Shown piece after piece: positions 35,701 to 43,537 of a stretch of 64,000 bases of DNA (positions within the stretch are counted from its first letter, which is position 1; each line of letters begins with the position of its first letter). The stretch lies in assembly GCA_039030915.1 (NCBI GenBank), contig JBCCDG010000006.1, positions 1 through 64,000 on the forward strand, read 5' to 3'. Origin of the DNA: Thermohalobaculum sp039030915. GTDB lineage: Bacteria > Pseudomonadota > Alphaproteobacteria > Rhodobacterales > Rhodobacteraceae. The translations under genes and the position numbers were made by a program. The notes under the pieces are model-generated. The model did no database searches, had not been told where the DNA came from, and saw only the letters and a list, made by a program, of their open reading frames with translations.

Positions 35701-35893
35701 TTCGTGGTCCTCTCAAGCGGCAGGCCAGCAGATGCGGCAGAGCGCCGCGCCGGCAACCGGATCGTGGCGTCAACGTGAGGCGACGCAGCCGGTTCCAGCC
35801 ACCCGACCGGTGCCGTGGCGCAAGGCACCCTTCTCTTCCGCATCATGGCCAAGCGCGCGGCACGGGACTAGGGTCCGCGGGGAGGAGAGCACG

Positions 35894-37186
35894 ATGCACA
35901 CCCCGACCACCCCCGGCCCGACGCCAGAGGGCGCCATTCTCGACGCGCGGCACGGCGTTCCCGTGGGTGCGGTCGACCACCTGCCCCGCTGGCAGCGACC
36001 GGAGGTGCTGTTGATCCTCATGGCCATCGCGTCGCCGCTGGCCTTCGCCACCTGGATGGCGCTTCTCAACAACTTCGTGGTGGAAAAGGCGGCCTTCGAC
36101 GGGCTGGATATCGGCGTCCTGCACGTGGCGCGCGAGATCCCGGGCTTTCTCGCCTTCCTCGTCGTCTGGATCCTGCTCATCATCCGCGAGCAGCTGCTGG
36201 CCTATCTCTCGCTGATCCTGCTCGGCCTCGGCACCGCGATCACGGGAGAGCTGCCGACCTTCTGGGGACTGATGTTCACGACGATCCTGTCGTCCATCGG
36301 CTTTCACTACTACGAGACGATCAACCAGTCGCTGCAGCTTCAGTGGCTGTCGAAGGAGCGCGCGCCGGTCGCCATCGGGCGCATCGTGGCGGCGGGTTCG
36401 GTCGGCTCGCTCATCGTCTTCGGCTGCATCATCGCGGCCTGGCGGTTCTTCGATATCCCGTATTCGGCCGTCTACTGGACCGCGGGCCTCACCTGCGCGG
36501 GAATCGCCGCCTTCTGCTGGATCGCCTTTCCCCGCTTTGCCGCCCCGGTGGTGCAGAACAAGGAGATGGTGCTGCGCGCGCGCTACTGGCTCTACTACGC
36601 GCTCGTCTTCATCGGGGGTGCGCGGCGGCAGATCTTCATCGTCTTCGCGCCGTTCATGATGGTCGAGCATTTTGGGCTGGAGGTGCACGAGGTCACGGGC
36701 CTCATGCTCGTGAACTACCTCTTCGTCTTCTGGTTCGCGCCGGTGGCGGGCAAGCTCATCCAGCGCTTCGGGGAGCGGCTGGCGCTCGTCGCCGAGTATA
36801 TCGGCCTCTTCATCGTCTTCACGCTCTACGCCGGGGTCTATTTCCTCGACTGGGGGCTGTGGCTGGCGATGGCGCTCTACGTGATCGACCATATGCTCTT
36901 CAGCCTAGCCATCGCGCACAAGACCTATTTCCAGAAGATCGCGGATCCGGCGGATCAGGCGCCGACGGCGGCGGTGGCCTTCACCATCAACCATATCGCC
37001 GCCGTCACCCTGCCCGCGCCGCTCGGCCTTCTCTGGCTCGCCTCGCCCGGCACGGTCTTCGCGCTGGCCGCGGCTCTTGCGCTCATGTCGCTGGTCCTCG
37101 CCCTCCTCGTCCCGCGCCACCCCGTCGCAGGGTGCGAGACGACGCTGAGCCCACCCGCAGCCCCCCTGCAGCAGCCGGCCGAATAG
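35894..37186 (+). CDS. MFS transporter
   Basis: A 430-residue inner-membrane protein with about twelve hydrophobic spans after a 35-residue soluble leader that ends LPRWQRPEVLL. FHYYETINQSLQLQWLSKERAP and YWLYYALVFIGGARRQIF are notable polar loops, resembling a Rhodobacterales MFS branch without a described substrate. ATG at 35894 is preceded by GGAGGAGAGC. A MATE exporter gene starts 3 bases after its stop, so the two are one operon. The longer open frame upstream is not supported by a ribosome site. Confidence 0.85.
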   Translation: MHTPTTPGPTPEGAILDARHGVPVGAVDHLPRWQRPEVLLILMAIASPLAFATWMALLNNFVVEKAAFDGLDIGVLHVAREIPGFLAFLVVWILLIIREQLLAYLSLILLGLGTAITGELPTFWGLMFTTILSSIGFHYYETINQSLQLQWLSKERAPVAIGRIVAAGSVGSLIVFGCIIAAWRFFDIPYSAVYWTAGLTCAGIAAFCWIAFPRFAAPVVQNKEMVLRARYWLYYALVFIGGARRQIFIVFAPFMMVEHFGLEVHEVTGLMLVNYLFVFWFAPVAGKLIQRFGERLALVAEYIGLFIVFTLYAGVYFLDWGLWLAMALYVIDHMLFSLAIAHKTYFQKIADPADQAPTAAVAFTINHIAAVTLPAPLGLLWLASPGTVFALAAALALMSLVLALLVPRHPVAGCETTLSPPAAPLQQPAE

Positions 37187-37189
37187 ACC

Positions 37190-38689
37190 GTGGCGCGGGC
37201 TTCGTCGGGCGCGCAGGCCCGCTTCACCCAGGGGTCCACCATGCGCCATGTCGCGGTCATGACCGCGACCAGCGCCGTGGGGCTGATGGCGCTCTTTCTC
37301 GTTGATGCGCTCAACCTCTTCTACATCTCGCTGCTGGGGCAGGAGGAACTCGCCGCCGCCATCGGATTTGCGGGCACGTTCCAGTTCTTCCTCGTCTCGG
37401 TCTCCATCGGCCTCGCCATCGCCGCATCGGCCACGGTGAGCCGCGCGATCGGGGAGGGAGACCGGGACGGCGCGCGGGAGAAGGCGGGCACGGCGCTGGC
37501 CGTTCTCCTCGGCGTCCTCACGCTCACCGCCATCGCCGCCTTCGTGTTCCGCGCCGACGCGCTGGCGCTTCTCGGCGCGACGGGCCGGACAGCTGCACTG
37601 GCGGAGCGCTACCTTGCCATCGTGCTGCCTGCGATCCCGCTCCTCGGCGTCGCCATGGTCACCTCGGGCCTCCTGCGCGCGGAGGGCGATGCCAGGCGGG
37701 CCATGACCGTCACGCTGTCGGGCGGGGCGCTGGCGGCCGTGCTCGACCCGATCTTCATCTTCGCCCTCGGCCTCGGCCTCGACGGGACGGCCATCGTCGC
37801 GGTGCTGACCCGCGCCTTCATCGCAGGCCTCGGCCTCTGGTACGTCACGCGCGTCCACAGCCTCCTCGGCGCGCCCGCGGCCGCACGGCTCGGGCGGGAC
37901 ACGGCCTCCCTCCTCCGCATCGCGGGCCCGGCTGTGGCCACGCAGCTTTCGACGCCCTTCGGCCTCGCCTACCTCACCCGCGTGGTGGCCGAGCACGGGG
38001 ACGAGGCGGTGGCGGGCTGGGCGGTCGTCGGCCGCGTCGGCACCGTCGCCTTCGGCGGGCTCTACGCCATGTCCGGCGCCGTCGGCCCGATATTCGGGCA
38101 AAACGCGGGGGCGGGGCTCAACGAACGCATCCGCAGCACCTATCGCGATGCGCTGATCCTGGCCGCGGCCTATGTCGCCGTCGTCTGGGCCGTTCTCTGG
38201 CTCGCGCAGGACTGGCTGGTCGCAGGCTTCGGGATGACCGGCGCGGGCGAGGCGGTGGTGTGCGCCTTCACCGCCTACGGGGCGGGCGCCTTTCTTTTCA
38301 CCGGTTGGCTCTTCGTCTCCAACGCGGCCTGCAACAATCTCGGCCGGCCCCTCTGGTCCACGGGCTTCAACTGGTCGCGCGACGCGGGCGCGATCCCGCT
38401 TCTGGCCTTCGGCACCTCGGCCGGGGTGGTCGCCCTCGGGCCGGAGACGGCCGTCGCGATCCAGGCGCTCGCCGCCCTCATCGTCGGCAGCCTCGCCGTC
38501 ATTCTCACCCGGGTCCATCTCCGCCGGGCCGCGCCGATCGAGCGTGACGGCGCGGGCCCCCTGTCGCTCGACGTCGCCCCCTTCGCATCGGCCCGCAGCA
38601 TCCTCGGCGCCACCACCGGCCCGGTCGCCAGCAAGAACGGCGCGCAGGATGAGACGCCGGGTCTGGTGCCGGACGAGACGAGGCGCTAG
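37190..38689 (+). CDS. MATE family efflux transporter
   Basis: A 499-residue protein with twelve hydrophobic spans in two similar halves. FYISLLGQEELAAAIGFAG in the first span and NFWS-type PIFGQNAGAGLNERI in the second half are typical MATE positions. Such proteins export cationic drugs or metabolites using Na+ or H+. The last about 50 residues form a hydrophilic tail. GTG at 37190 has no ribosome site of its own and lies 3 bases after the MFS stop, so re-initiation is likely; ATG at 37241 (RHVAVMT) is an alternative start that would still keep all spans. Confidence 0.88.
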   Translation: MARASSGAQARFTQGSTMRHVAVMTATSAVGLMALFLVDALNLFYISLLGQEELAAAIGFAGTFQFFLVSVSIGLAIAASATVSRAIGEGDRDGAREKAGTALAVLLGVLTLTAIAAFVFRADALALLGATGRTAALAERYLAIVLPAIPLLGVAMVTSGLLRAEGDARRAMTVTLSGGALAAVLDPIFIFALGLGLDGTAIVAVLTRAFIAGLGLWYVTRVHSLLGAPAAARLGRDTASLLRIAGPAVATQLSTPFGLAYLTRVVAEHGDEAVAGWAVVGRVGTVAFGGLYAMSGAVGPIFGQNAGAGLNERIRSTYRDALILAAAYVAVVWAVLWLAQDWLVAGFGMTGAGEAVVCAFTAYGAGAFLFTGWLFVSNAACNNLGRPLWSTGFNWSRDAGAIPLLAFGTSAGVVALGPETAVAIQALAALIVGSLAVILTRVHLRRAAPIERDGAGPLSLDVAPFASARSILGATTGPVASKNGAQDETPGLVPDETRR

Positions 38690-38784
38690 GAACGCCGCCG
38701 AAACCGCAGGCGAGGGCATGCCCTCGCGCCTGTCAGACCGCAGAGCCATCGCCGAACCGGCCCTCCCGAAAAAGGACCGCCTCC

Positions 38785-39105
38785 ATGCCGAAGATCACCT
38801 ATATCGAGCACAACGGGACCGAGCACGTCGTCGACGTAGCCGAGGGCCTCACGGTCATGGAGGGCGCCGTTACCAACAACATCCCGGGCATCGATGCGGA
38901 TTGCGGCGGCGCCTGTGCCTGCTCCACCTGCCACGTCTATGTGGACCCGGCCTGGACCGATAAACTGCCGGCAAAGGAAGACATGGAGGTCGACATGCTC
39001 GACTTCGCCTATGAGCCGCAGGAGAACTCGCGCCTCACCTGTCAGCTCAAGGTCACGCCCGCGCTCGACGGTCTGGTCGTGCGCATGCCGGAGAAGCAGA
39101 TCTGA
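38785..39105 (+). CDS. [2Fe-2S] ferredoxin, adrenodoxin type
   Basis: A 106-residue soluble electron carrier. Cluster ligands are C40, C46, C49 and C86 in the C-x5-C-x2-C...C pattern, with ADCGGACACSTCHVYV and RLTCQL. MLDFAYEPQENSR matches the interaction helix of Rhodobacter FdxE/FdVI-like and mitochondrial adrenodoxin-type proteins. These serve cytochrome P450s or iron-sulphur assembly; no P450 or ferredoxin reductase adjoins. Its stop codon overlaps the probable CTG start of the next gene. Confidence 0.95.
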   Translation: MPKITYIEHNGTEHVVDVAEGLTVMEGAVTNNIPGIDADCGGACACSTCHVYVDPAWTDKLPAKEDMEVDMLDFAYEPQENSRLTCQLKVTPALDGLVVRMPEKQI

Positions 39106-39914
39106 GCCGTAGTGCCGCAGCGCTCGCCCACGCCGCCTGTCTCGCCACGTCGCTGGCTGCGGGCGGTGCCCTCGCCTGCGACTATCCGGGCCCGCCCCTC
39201 GACGCAGGGGAGGCGCGCGACGCTGGCCCAGGCATAGTCTGGGCCGCGTACTCGGACGCGACGGACCGCTATCCCCACGGCGCGCTCGGAGACGCTTGGG
39301 AGGCCGGCGGCCTGCGTGCCATGGCCGTCCTGCCCGACGGCCGCTATTTCGGCCCCTGTGAGGCAGTGGCGATCCTGCCCGAGACCCGCGTCTTCGAGGA
39401 CATCACCCCCCGTCTCGCCGACGTCACTGGCGACGGGCTGACGGATGCCATCGTGATCGAGGCCGACCGGAGCCTCGGCGCGCAGCTCGCCATCTACGGG
39501 ATCGTGGAGGGCCAGCTCTCCAAGATCGCCGCCACCCCCTTCATCGGCCGCGCCAACCGCTGGCTCGCGCCCGCCGCCATTGCCGATTTCGACGGCGACG
39601 GCGTGGACGATGTGGCCTATGTCGAGACGCCCCATATCGGCGGCACCCTCCGCCTCTGGTCATTCGCGGGCGGCGCGCCGCGCGAGATCGCCCGCCATCC
39701 GGGCGTCAGCAACCACCGCTTCGGCGCGCGCGCCATCGTCTCCACCCTCCGCCGCTGCGCCGGGGACTATGACAGGCCCGTGATCCTCCTGCCCGACCAG
39801 GCATGGACCGCCATCGTTGCCCTTCGTCTCGAGGGCGATAGTTTTGTCAAGGAGACGGTTTCGAGAACAGCCGATGCGGCGACGCTTCGAAGGCTCGCCG
39901 CCTGCGAGGATTAG
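39102..39914 (+). CDS. Exported VCBS/FG-GAP-like protein, probable CTG start
   Basis: A frame of about 270 residues. From CTG at 39102 it reads a clear signal peptide (ALAHAACLATSLAAGGALA) and then VWAAYSDATDRYPHGALGD, which I recall as conserved in exported Rhodobacterales VCBS-repeat proteins. Calcium-type FG-GAP loops follow: DVTGDGLTDAIV and DFDGDGVDDVAYV. No ATG, GTG or TTG exists in this frame before ATG at 39321, which would drop the export signal and a conserved 50 residues. The CTG overlaps the ferredoxin TGA and has GGAGAAG 5 bases upstream. Function is unknown; the fold suggests a beta-propeller. Confidence 0.75.
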   Translation: MSRSAAALAHAACLATSLAAGGALACDYPGPPLDAGEARDAGPGIVWAAYSDATDRYPHGALGDAWEAGGLRAMAVLPDGRYFGPCEAVAILPETRVFEDITPRLADVTGDGLTDAIVIEADRSLGAQLAIYGIVEGQLSKIAATPFIGRANRWLAPAAIADFDGDGVDDVAYVETPHIGGTLRLWSFAGGAPREIARHPGVSNHRFGARAIVSTLRRCAGDYDRPVILLPDQAWTAIVALRLEGDSFVKETVSRTADAATLRRLAACED

Positions 39915-39916
39915 TG

Positions 39917-40717
39917 ATGCCCGGACACCGCCCGCTGATCGGCGTCAGCGCCAATGCCCACCGCGTCAACGACACCTATGACGCGCAGATCTCGGGCGAC
40001 CGCACGCTGGAGGCGGTGGTGGAGGCGGCGGGCTGCTGGCCGATCATCCTGCCCGGGATGCCCGCGGCGGCCGGCACGGCGGAGATCGTGGAGCTTATCG
40101 ACGGCCTCGTGCTCACCGGCGCGCGCCCGAACGTGCATCCGGACGAATACGGCGAGGCGGATGACGGCCGCCACGGCCCCTTCGACCGCGGGCGGGACGG
40201 CGTGATGCTGCCGCTTCTGCGCGCGATGATCGAGGCGGGTAAGCCCGTATTTGGCATCTGCCGCGGCATCCAGGAGATGAACGTCGCCTTCGGCGGGACG
40301 CTCCATCCGGAGGTGCGGGACGAGCCCGGCCGGATGAACCACCGCATGCCACCCGGCGAAAAGGATCCGGGCGTTATCTTTCGCAAGCGCCATAGCGTGC
40401 ATCTGCGCCCCGGCGGCCCGGTGGCCGAGCTTCTGGGCGCCGAGGAGATCGTCACGAACTCGCTGCACGGCCAGGCGGTCTGGAAAGCCGGCGAGCGCAT
40501 CATGCTCGAAGGCTGGGCCGAGGACGGCACCGTCGAGGCCATCTCTGTCGCCGGCGCCCGCCGCTTCGCGCTGGGTGTCCAGTGGCACGCGGAATACGAC
40601 CCCAAGGACGACGCCGTCCACCGCCCGCTATGGCATGCCTTCGGCGAGGACGCTCACGCCGCCCGCGCCGAACGCACCCTGACCGATCCCCACGCCCCGG
40701 CCCGCCGCCACGGCTGA
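39917..40717 (+). CDS. Class I glutamine amidotransferase-like gamma-glutamyl hydrolase (PuuD-like)
   Basis: A 266-residue cytoplasmic enzyme of the peptidase C26 family. PLIGVSANAHRV begins it, FGICRG carries the nucleophile C115, and GVQWHAE carries the catalytic His and Glu. GLVLTGARPNVHPDEYGE is the typical substrate loop of gamma-glutamyl-gamma-aminobutyrate hydrolases, which release GABA in putrescine breakdown. No puuABC or glutamine-synthetase-like gene is adjacent, so the substrate is a guess. ATG at 39917 follows the previous gene's stop within 2 bases; GTG at 39914 is one codon earlier. Confidence 0.9.
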   Translation: MPGHRPLIGVSANAHRVNDTYDAQISGDRTLEAVVEAAGCWPIILPGMPAAAGTAEIVELIDGLVLTGARPNVHPDEYGEADDGRHGPFDRGRDGVMLPLLRAMIEAGKPVFGICRGIQEMNVAFGGTLHPEVRDEPGRMNHRMPPGEKDPGVIFRKRHSVHLRPGGPVAELLGAEEIVTNSLHGQAVWKAGERIMLEGWAEDGTVEAISVAGARRFALGVQWHAEYDPKDDAVHRPLWHAFGEDAHAARAERTLTDPHAPARRHG

Positions 40718-41647
40718 GCCTTCCCGGCATCGACCCGCGCAAATGCCGGCGTTCACGGGCTCGCAGACCGGCACGGCACGGGCTCCGCATGGCGAACCCG
40801 CCCCATCGAGCCGTCAGCCAGCGGGCAATCACCGCACTGGTCGAGTACCGCTGCGCGCCGGCGCCATGCCCGGATCACGGCACCCGATTGCTGAGGTCAA
40901 CTGGTGCGTCGATCGCGGCAAAGAAGCCACAAGACACTGCTACTTCCGGATCTCTCCGATCGACGGTCCGGCCGCATCGTCAAGGGGAGGTCCGATGTGC
41001 ACTGGCCCGCGAACGGCGTGTCGGCTTGCCTACATGGCACCCTTCCCGACGGCGTGTCCGTCGCCCCGAACCGCGCGCCCGTCAATCCAGTGCAACGGCG
41101 CAAGGCGTCGAGGGGGCCCATCACACCATCGCGTCAAGGCGCTTAATCGGCCCTTTCAGACCTGCCCGGGCCACAACTGGAGCGAAGCGGCGCATCGAGT
41201 GCCGAACACGGCCTGCACGACGCCAAGACCACCAACTGCCTCGGTCGTAGCAACGGAAACGTCGCGCCGACCGATCGCGCATGTCTGCGCCCACCGATTG
41301 AGCCCCGCGGAAAGCTTCAGCCACACACGAGCCTCTCGCCCTCCTGAGCGCGGCGCAGCACGCCGAGCACGTGGCACCGTGCCTGCACCGGCCTCATCGA
41401 GCGATGAACGCTCCGAGCCCGGCCTGGCGCGTCGGCTACCAGATCGCGACATGCCGCGCGCCACCTGTAAATGCTTCACTCATCGCAGAGTGCCGCTCCG
41501 CTGCATCGAATATCATTCACAGCATCGCCTTTGCCCAAATGTTCGCTCAACGGTCATAACTCGCAGCCAAAGCTGACGTGGGCGGGCGCGGGCGGGGTGA
41601 TCGCGAGTACCGGCCCGCGAGCAGGACAACGCGCTCCGCTGCGCCGC
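40718..41647. other. Long gene-free stretch
   Basis: 930 bases with no convincing gene. A plus-strand open frame (40743-41576) has no ribosome site and a Pro/Arg/Ser/Thr composition unlike its neighbours; its base composition is less G+C-rich than the flanking genes. The end holds a third copy of the ATGTTC...TGAC-TGGG element (41539-41590). It may be decayed DNA or contain an unrecognised RNA. Confidence 0.45.
41539..41590 (+). repeat. Single copy of the ATGTTC / TGAC-TGGG element
   Basis: ATGTTCGC at 41539-41546 is followed 28 bases later by TGACGTGGGCGGGCGCG (41574-41590). The 17-base core is identical to the minus-strand arm at 30750-30766 and differs by two bases from the arm at 30855-30871. 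Both sites lie just beyond the stop of a minus-strand gene. Confidence 0.4.
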
Positions 41648-43051
41648 TCAGCCGGCGCGATCGGTCAGGAGGACGCGTCGGAGGATGGCATAGAGGTCAT
41701 CGACCCGGATCGGCTTTGCCAGATAGCCGTCCATGCTGGCGGAGAGATAGGTCGCCCGGTCCGCCTCGCGCGCGTTTGCCGTCAGCGCGACGATCGGCAC
41801 GTCCCGCCCCTCGGCCCGGATCCGACGTGTCGCCTCGAGCCCGTCCATCACCGGCAACTGGATGTCCATCAGCACGAGGTCGGTGGGACGCGCGGCCACG
41901 GCCCGCACCGCCTCACCCCCGTCCGACGCCATGGCCAGGGTCGCGCCTGTCGGCGCCAGCATCGCCTGAAGGAGCGCGCGGTTCATCGCCACGTCCTCGA
42001 CGATCAGAATCTGCTTGCCGACGAGGGATGGCACCGCTTCCTCACTGCCGCTATCACTCCTGCTCTGTCGCCCGGCAGGCACGATCCGGGCATCGCCTGC
42101 CTGCGCCTTCGCCGCCGCCGACGGGCTGCGCACCACTTCGAAGAGTACGTCCATCAGCTGCTCCGGCGCCTCCCGGCGCACCAGCCTGTCGATCCCCGCC
42201 ACGGCCGCATGCGCCGCCGTCGCCCCGCTCAGCACGATGCGCAGGTCGCTGCCCTCGCCCGCCGCGCGCAGCGCCGCGACCGTCTCTGCCACGCGTTCGC
42301 CAGACATCGTCGCGCTCAGCACTGCGAAGTCATAGGGCATCCCGTGCTGCGCCTGACCCGCCACCGCCGCCGCCGCCTCGGCCGGGTTGGCGATGAAATC
42401 GGTCGCGAGGGTCGAGGTGCCGAGCGACCGCTGAACGCGCCCGGGGCTCAGCACAGGATCGCGCAAGGTCAGGAGCCGCCGCCGCTCGAAAGCCAGCCCC
42501 CAGCGCACCGGCGCGGCCGTGGCCGGCCCGGCGGCGCCCGCGAGCCGGAGCAGGCAGCGCGCGATGCCCGGCGCCTCGCTCACGACGGGTGCCGCGACGC
42601 CCAGCTCCCAGGCTGCCGCCATCAGCGCCGCATGGGCCTGTGCCGCCTCCCCGCCCGGGTCGGGCACCGGCCGCGACCCGCCGGTGAAGCGCACGGCCTC
42701 GATGACCAGATCCTGTGCCGTCTCCCCGAAATCGGCCTGTCCGCGCCACAGCGCGATACCCGCGATGCCCCGCGGCCCGACCGTGATGGCCCAGGCCAGA
42801 AGCGCATCGAGGAGCGGAACGAATGCCTCCGCCCCCGACGCGCCCGAATTGTCCCCGTCAGCGCGCGACGCGCCGTACCCCACGGCATTCCCGTCGCCTT
42901 GGGCCGCTGAAGCAGCGCCCTCCGGCACCGGCGCCCCCCTCAGCGCAGGATCGTCGAACAGCAGGAATTCCGGCGCGGCATCGCCCGCACGCCCGGCCGC
43001 CTCCGCGACCGCGCGAAACAGATGGTCCTTCGCACGAGCTGCTGGGATCAT
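41648..43051 (-). CDS. Receiver-domain protein with degenerate N-terminal kinase-like region
   Basis: A 467-residue cytoplasmic signalling protein. The C-terminal 120 residues are a complete receiver: ILIVEDVAMNRALLQ with the acidic pair, LVLMDIQLP with phospho-acceptor D396, VALTANA with the Thr, and YLAKPI with the Lys. Residues about 215-320 look like a second, degenerate receiver (DFAVLSATMSGE, RIVLSG), and the first 200 residues resemble the remains of a hybrid histidine kinase but have no H-box or ATP-binding G-boxes. It cannot phosphorylate itself; a separate kinase or phosphotransferase is needed. No output domain is seen. Its promoter has a tandem direct repeat. Confidence 0.8.
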   Translation of the reverse strand: MIPAARAKDHLFRAVAEAAGRAGDAAPEFLLFDDPALRGAPVPEGAASAAQGDGNAVGYGASRADGDNSGASGAEAFVPLLDALLAWAITVGPRGIAGIALWRGQADFGETAQDLVIEAVRFTGGSRPVPDPGGEAAQAHAALMAAAWELGVAAPVVSEAPGIARCLLRLAGAAGPATAAPVRWGLAFERRRLLTLRDPVLSPGRVQRSLGTSTLATDFIANPAEAAAAVAGQAQHGMPYDFAVLSATMSGERVAETVAALRAAGEGSDLRIVLSGATAAHAAVAGIDRLVRREAPEQLMDVLFEVVRSPSAAAKAQAGDARIVPAGRQSRSDSGSEEAVPSLVGKQILIVEDVAMNRALLQAMLAPTGATLAMASDGGEAVRAVAARPTDLVLMDIQLPVMDGLEATRRIRAEGRDVPIVALTANAREADRATYLSASMDGYLAKPIRVDDLYAILRRVLLTDRAG

Positions 43052-43069
43052 GGCACTCTTACAACAACG

Positions 43070-43110
43070 ATTATGTCGGGAAACCTAGTTGCGGGATTGA
43101 GCGGGATTGA
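43070..43110 (-). promoter_or_regulatory. Promoter with tandem 10-bp repeats upstream of the receiver gene
   Basis: Reading the minus strand, CATAAT at 43075-43070 is a good -10 about 19 bases before the start codon. The -35 region is occupied by two head-to-tail copies of the 10-mer TCAATCCCGC (plus-strand 43091-43110), where an activator could bind in place of a consensus -35. Confidence 0.45.
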
Positions 43111-43138
43111 GCCTGAAACTTGGTGGAACGAAGGAATC

Positions 43139-43537
43139 TTACAACCAATCTTGAAGCATCGGCACAAGCGGTACATCTGCCGCAGGCATCGGAAAATCGC
43201 GAAGTTCCGCCTTGTGCGCCCATGCCAGCCGCTGCCCCTCCCTCGAGCGCGGCACCCCCTGCCACTTCCGGCAGGCATAAAGTGGCATCAAAAGATGAAA
43301 ATCCGGATAAGCGTGGCTCGCGAAGGTAAGCGGCGCGAGGCAGCTCTCGACCGTGGAGACGTCAAGCTCCTCGGCCAGCTCGCGGATGAGGCAGGCCTCG
43401 GGCGTCTCCCCCGGCTCGACCTTGCCGCCCGGAAACTCCCAGAGCCCGGCCATCGACTTGCCCGCAGGCCGCTGGGCCAGCAGCACCCGGCCGTCCGGGT
43501 CGATGAGCGCCGCGGCGGCAACGAGCACGATGCTCAC
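43139..43537 (-). CDS. mutT: MutT-type Nudix hydrolase (8-oxo-dGTP diphosphatase)
   Basis: A 132-residue enzyme that removes oxidised dGTP from the nucleotide pool. The Nudix box runs GGKVEPGETPEACLIRELAEEL at about residues 37-58, with the required RExxEE core. RPAGKSMAGLWEFPGG before it is the MutT signature, and the protein has the usual size. Its start overlaps the argJ stop by four bases (ATGA), so it is translationally coupled to argJ. The order secA, parvulin, argJ, mutT is common in Rhodobacterales. Confidence 0.93.
   Translation of the reverse strand: MSIVLVAAAALIDPDGRVLLAQRPAGKSMAGLWEFPGGKVEPGETPEACLIRELAEELDVSTVESCLAPLTFASHAYPDFHLLMPLYACRKWQGVPRSREGQRLAWAHKAELRDFPMPAADVPLVPMLQDWL

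Noticed and set aside
40743..41576. 277-residue open frame on the plus strand
   Set aside because: Pro/Ser/Arg/Thr-rich sequence with no domain and no ribosome site; reads as non-coding DNA.
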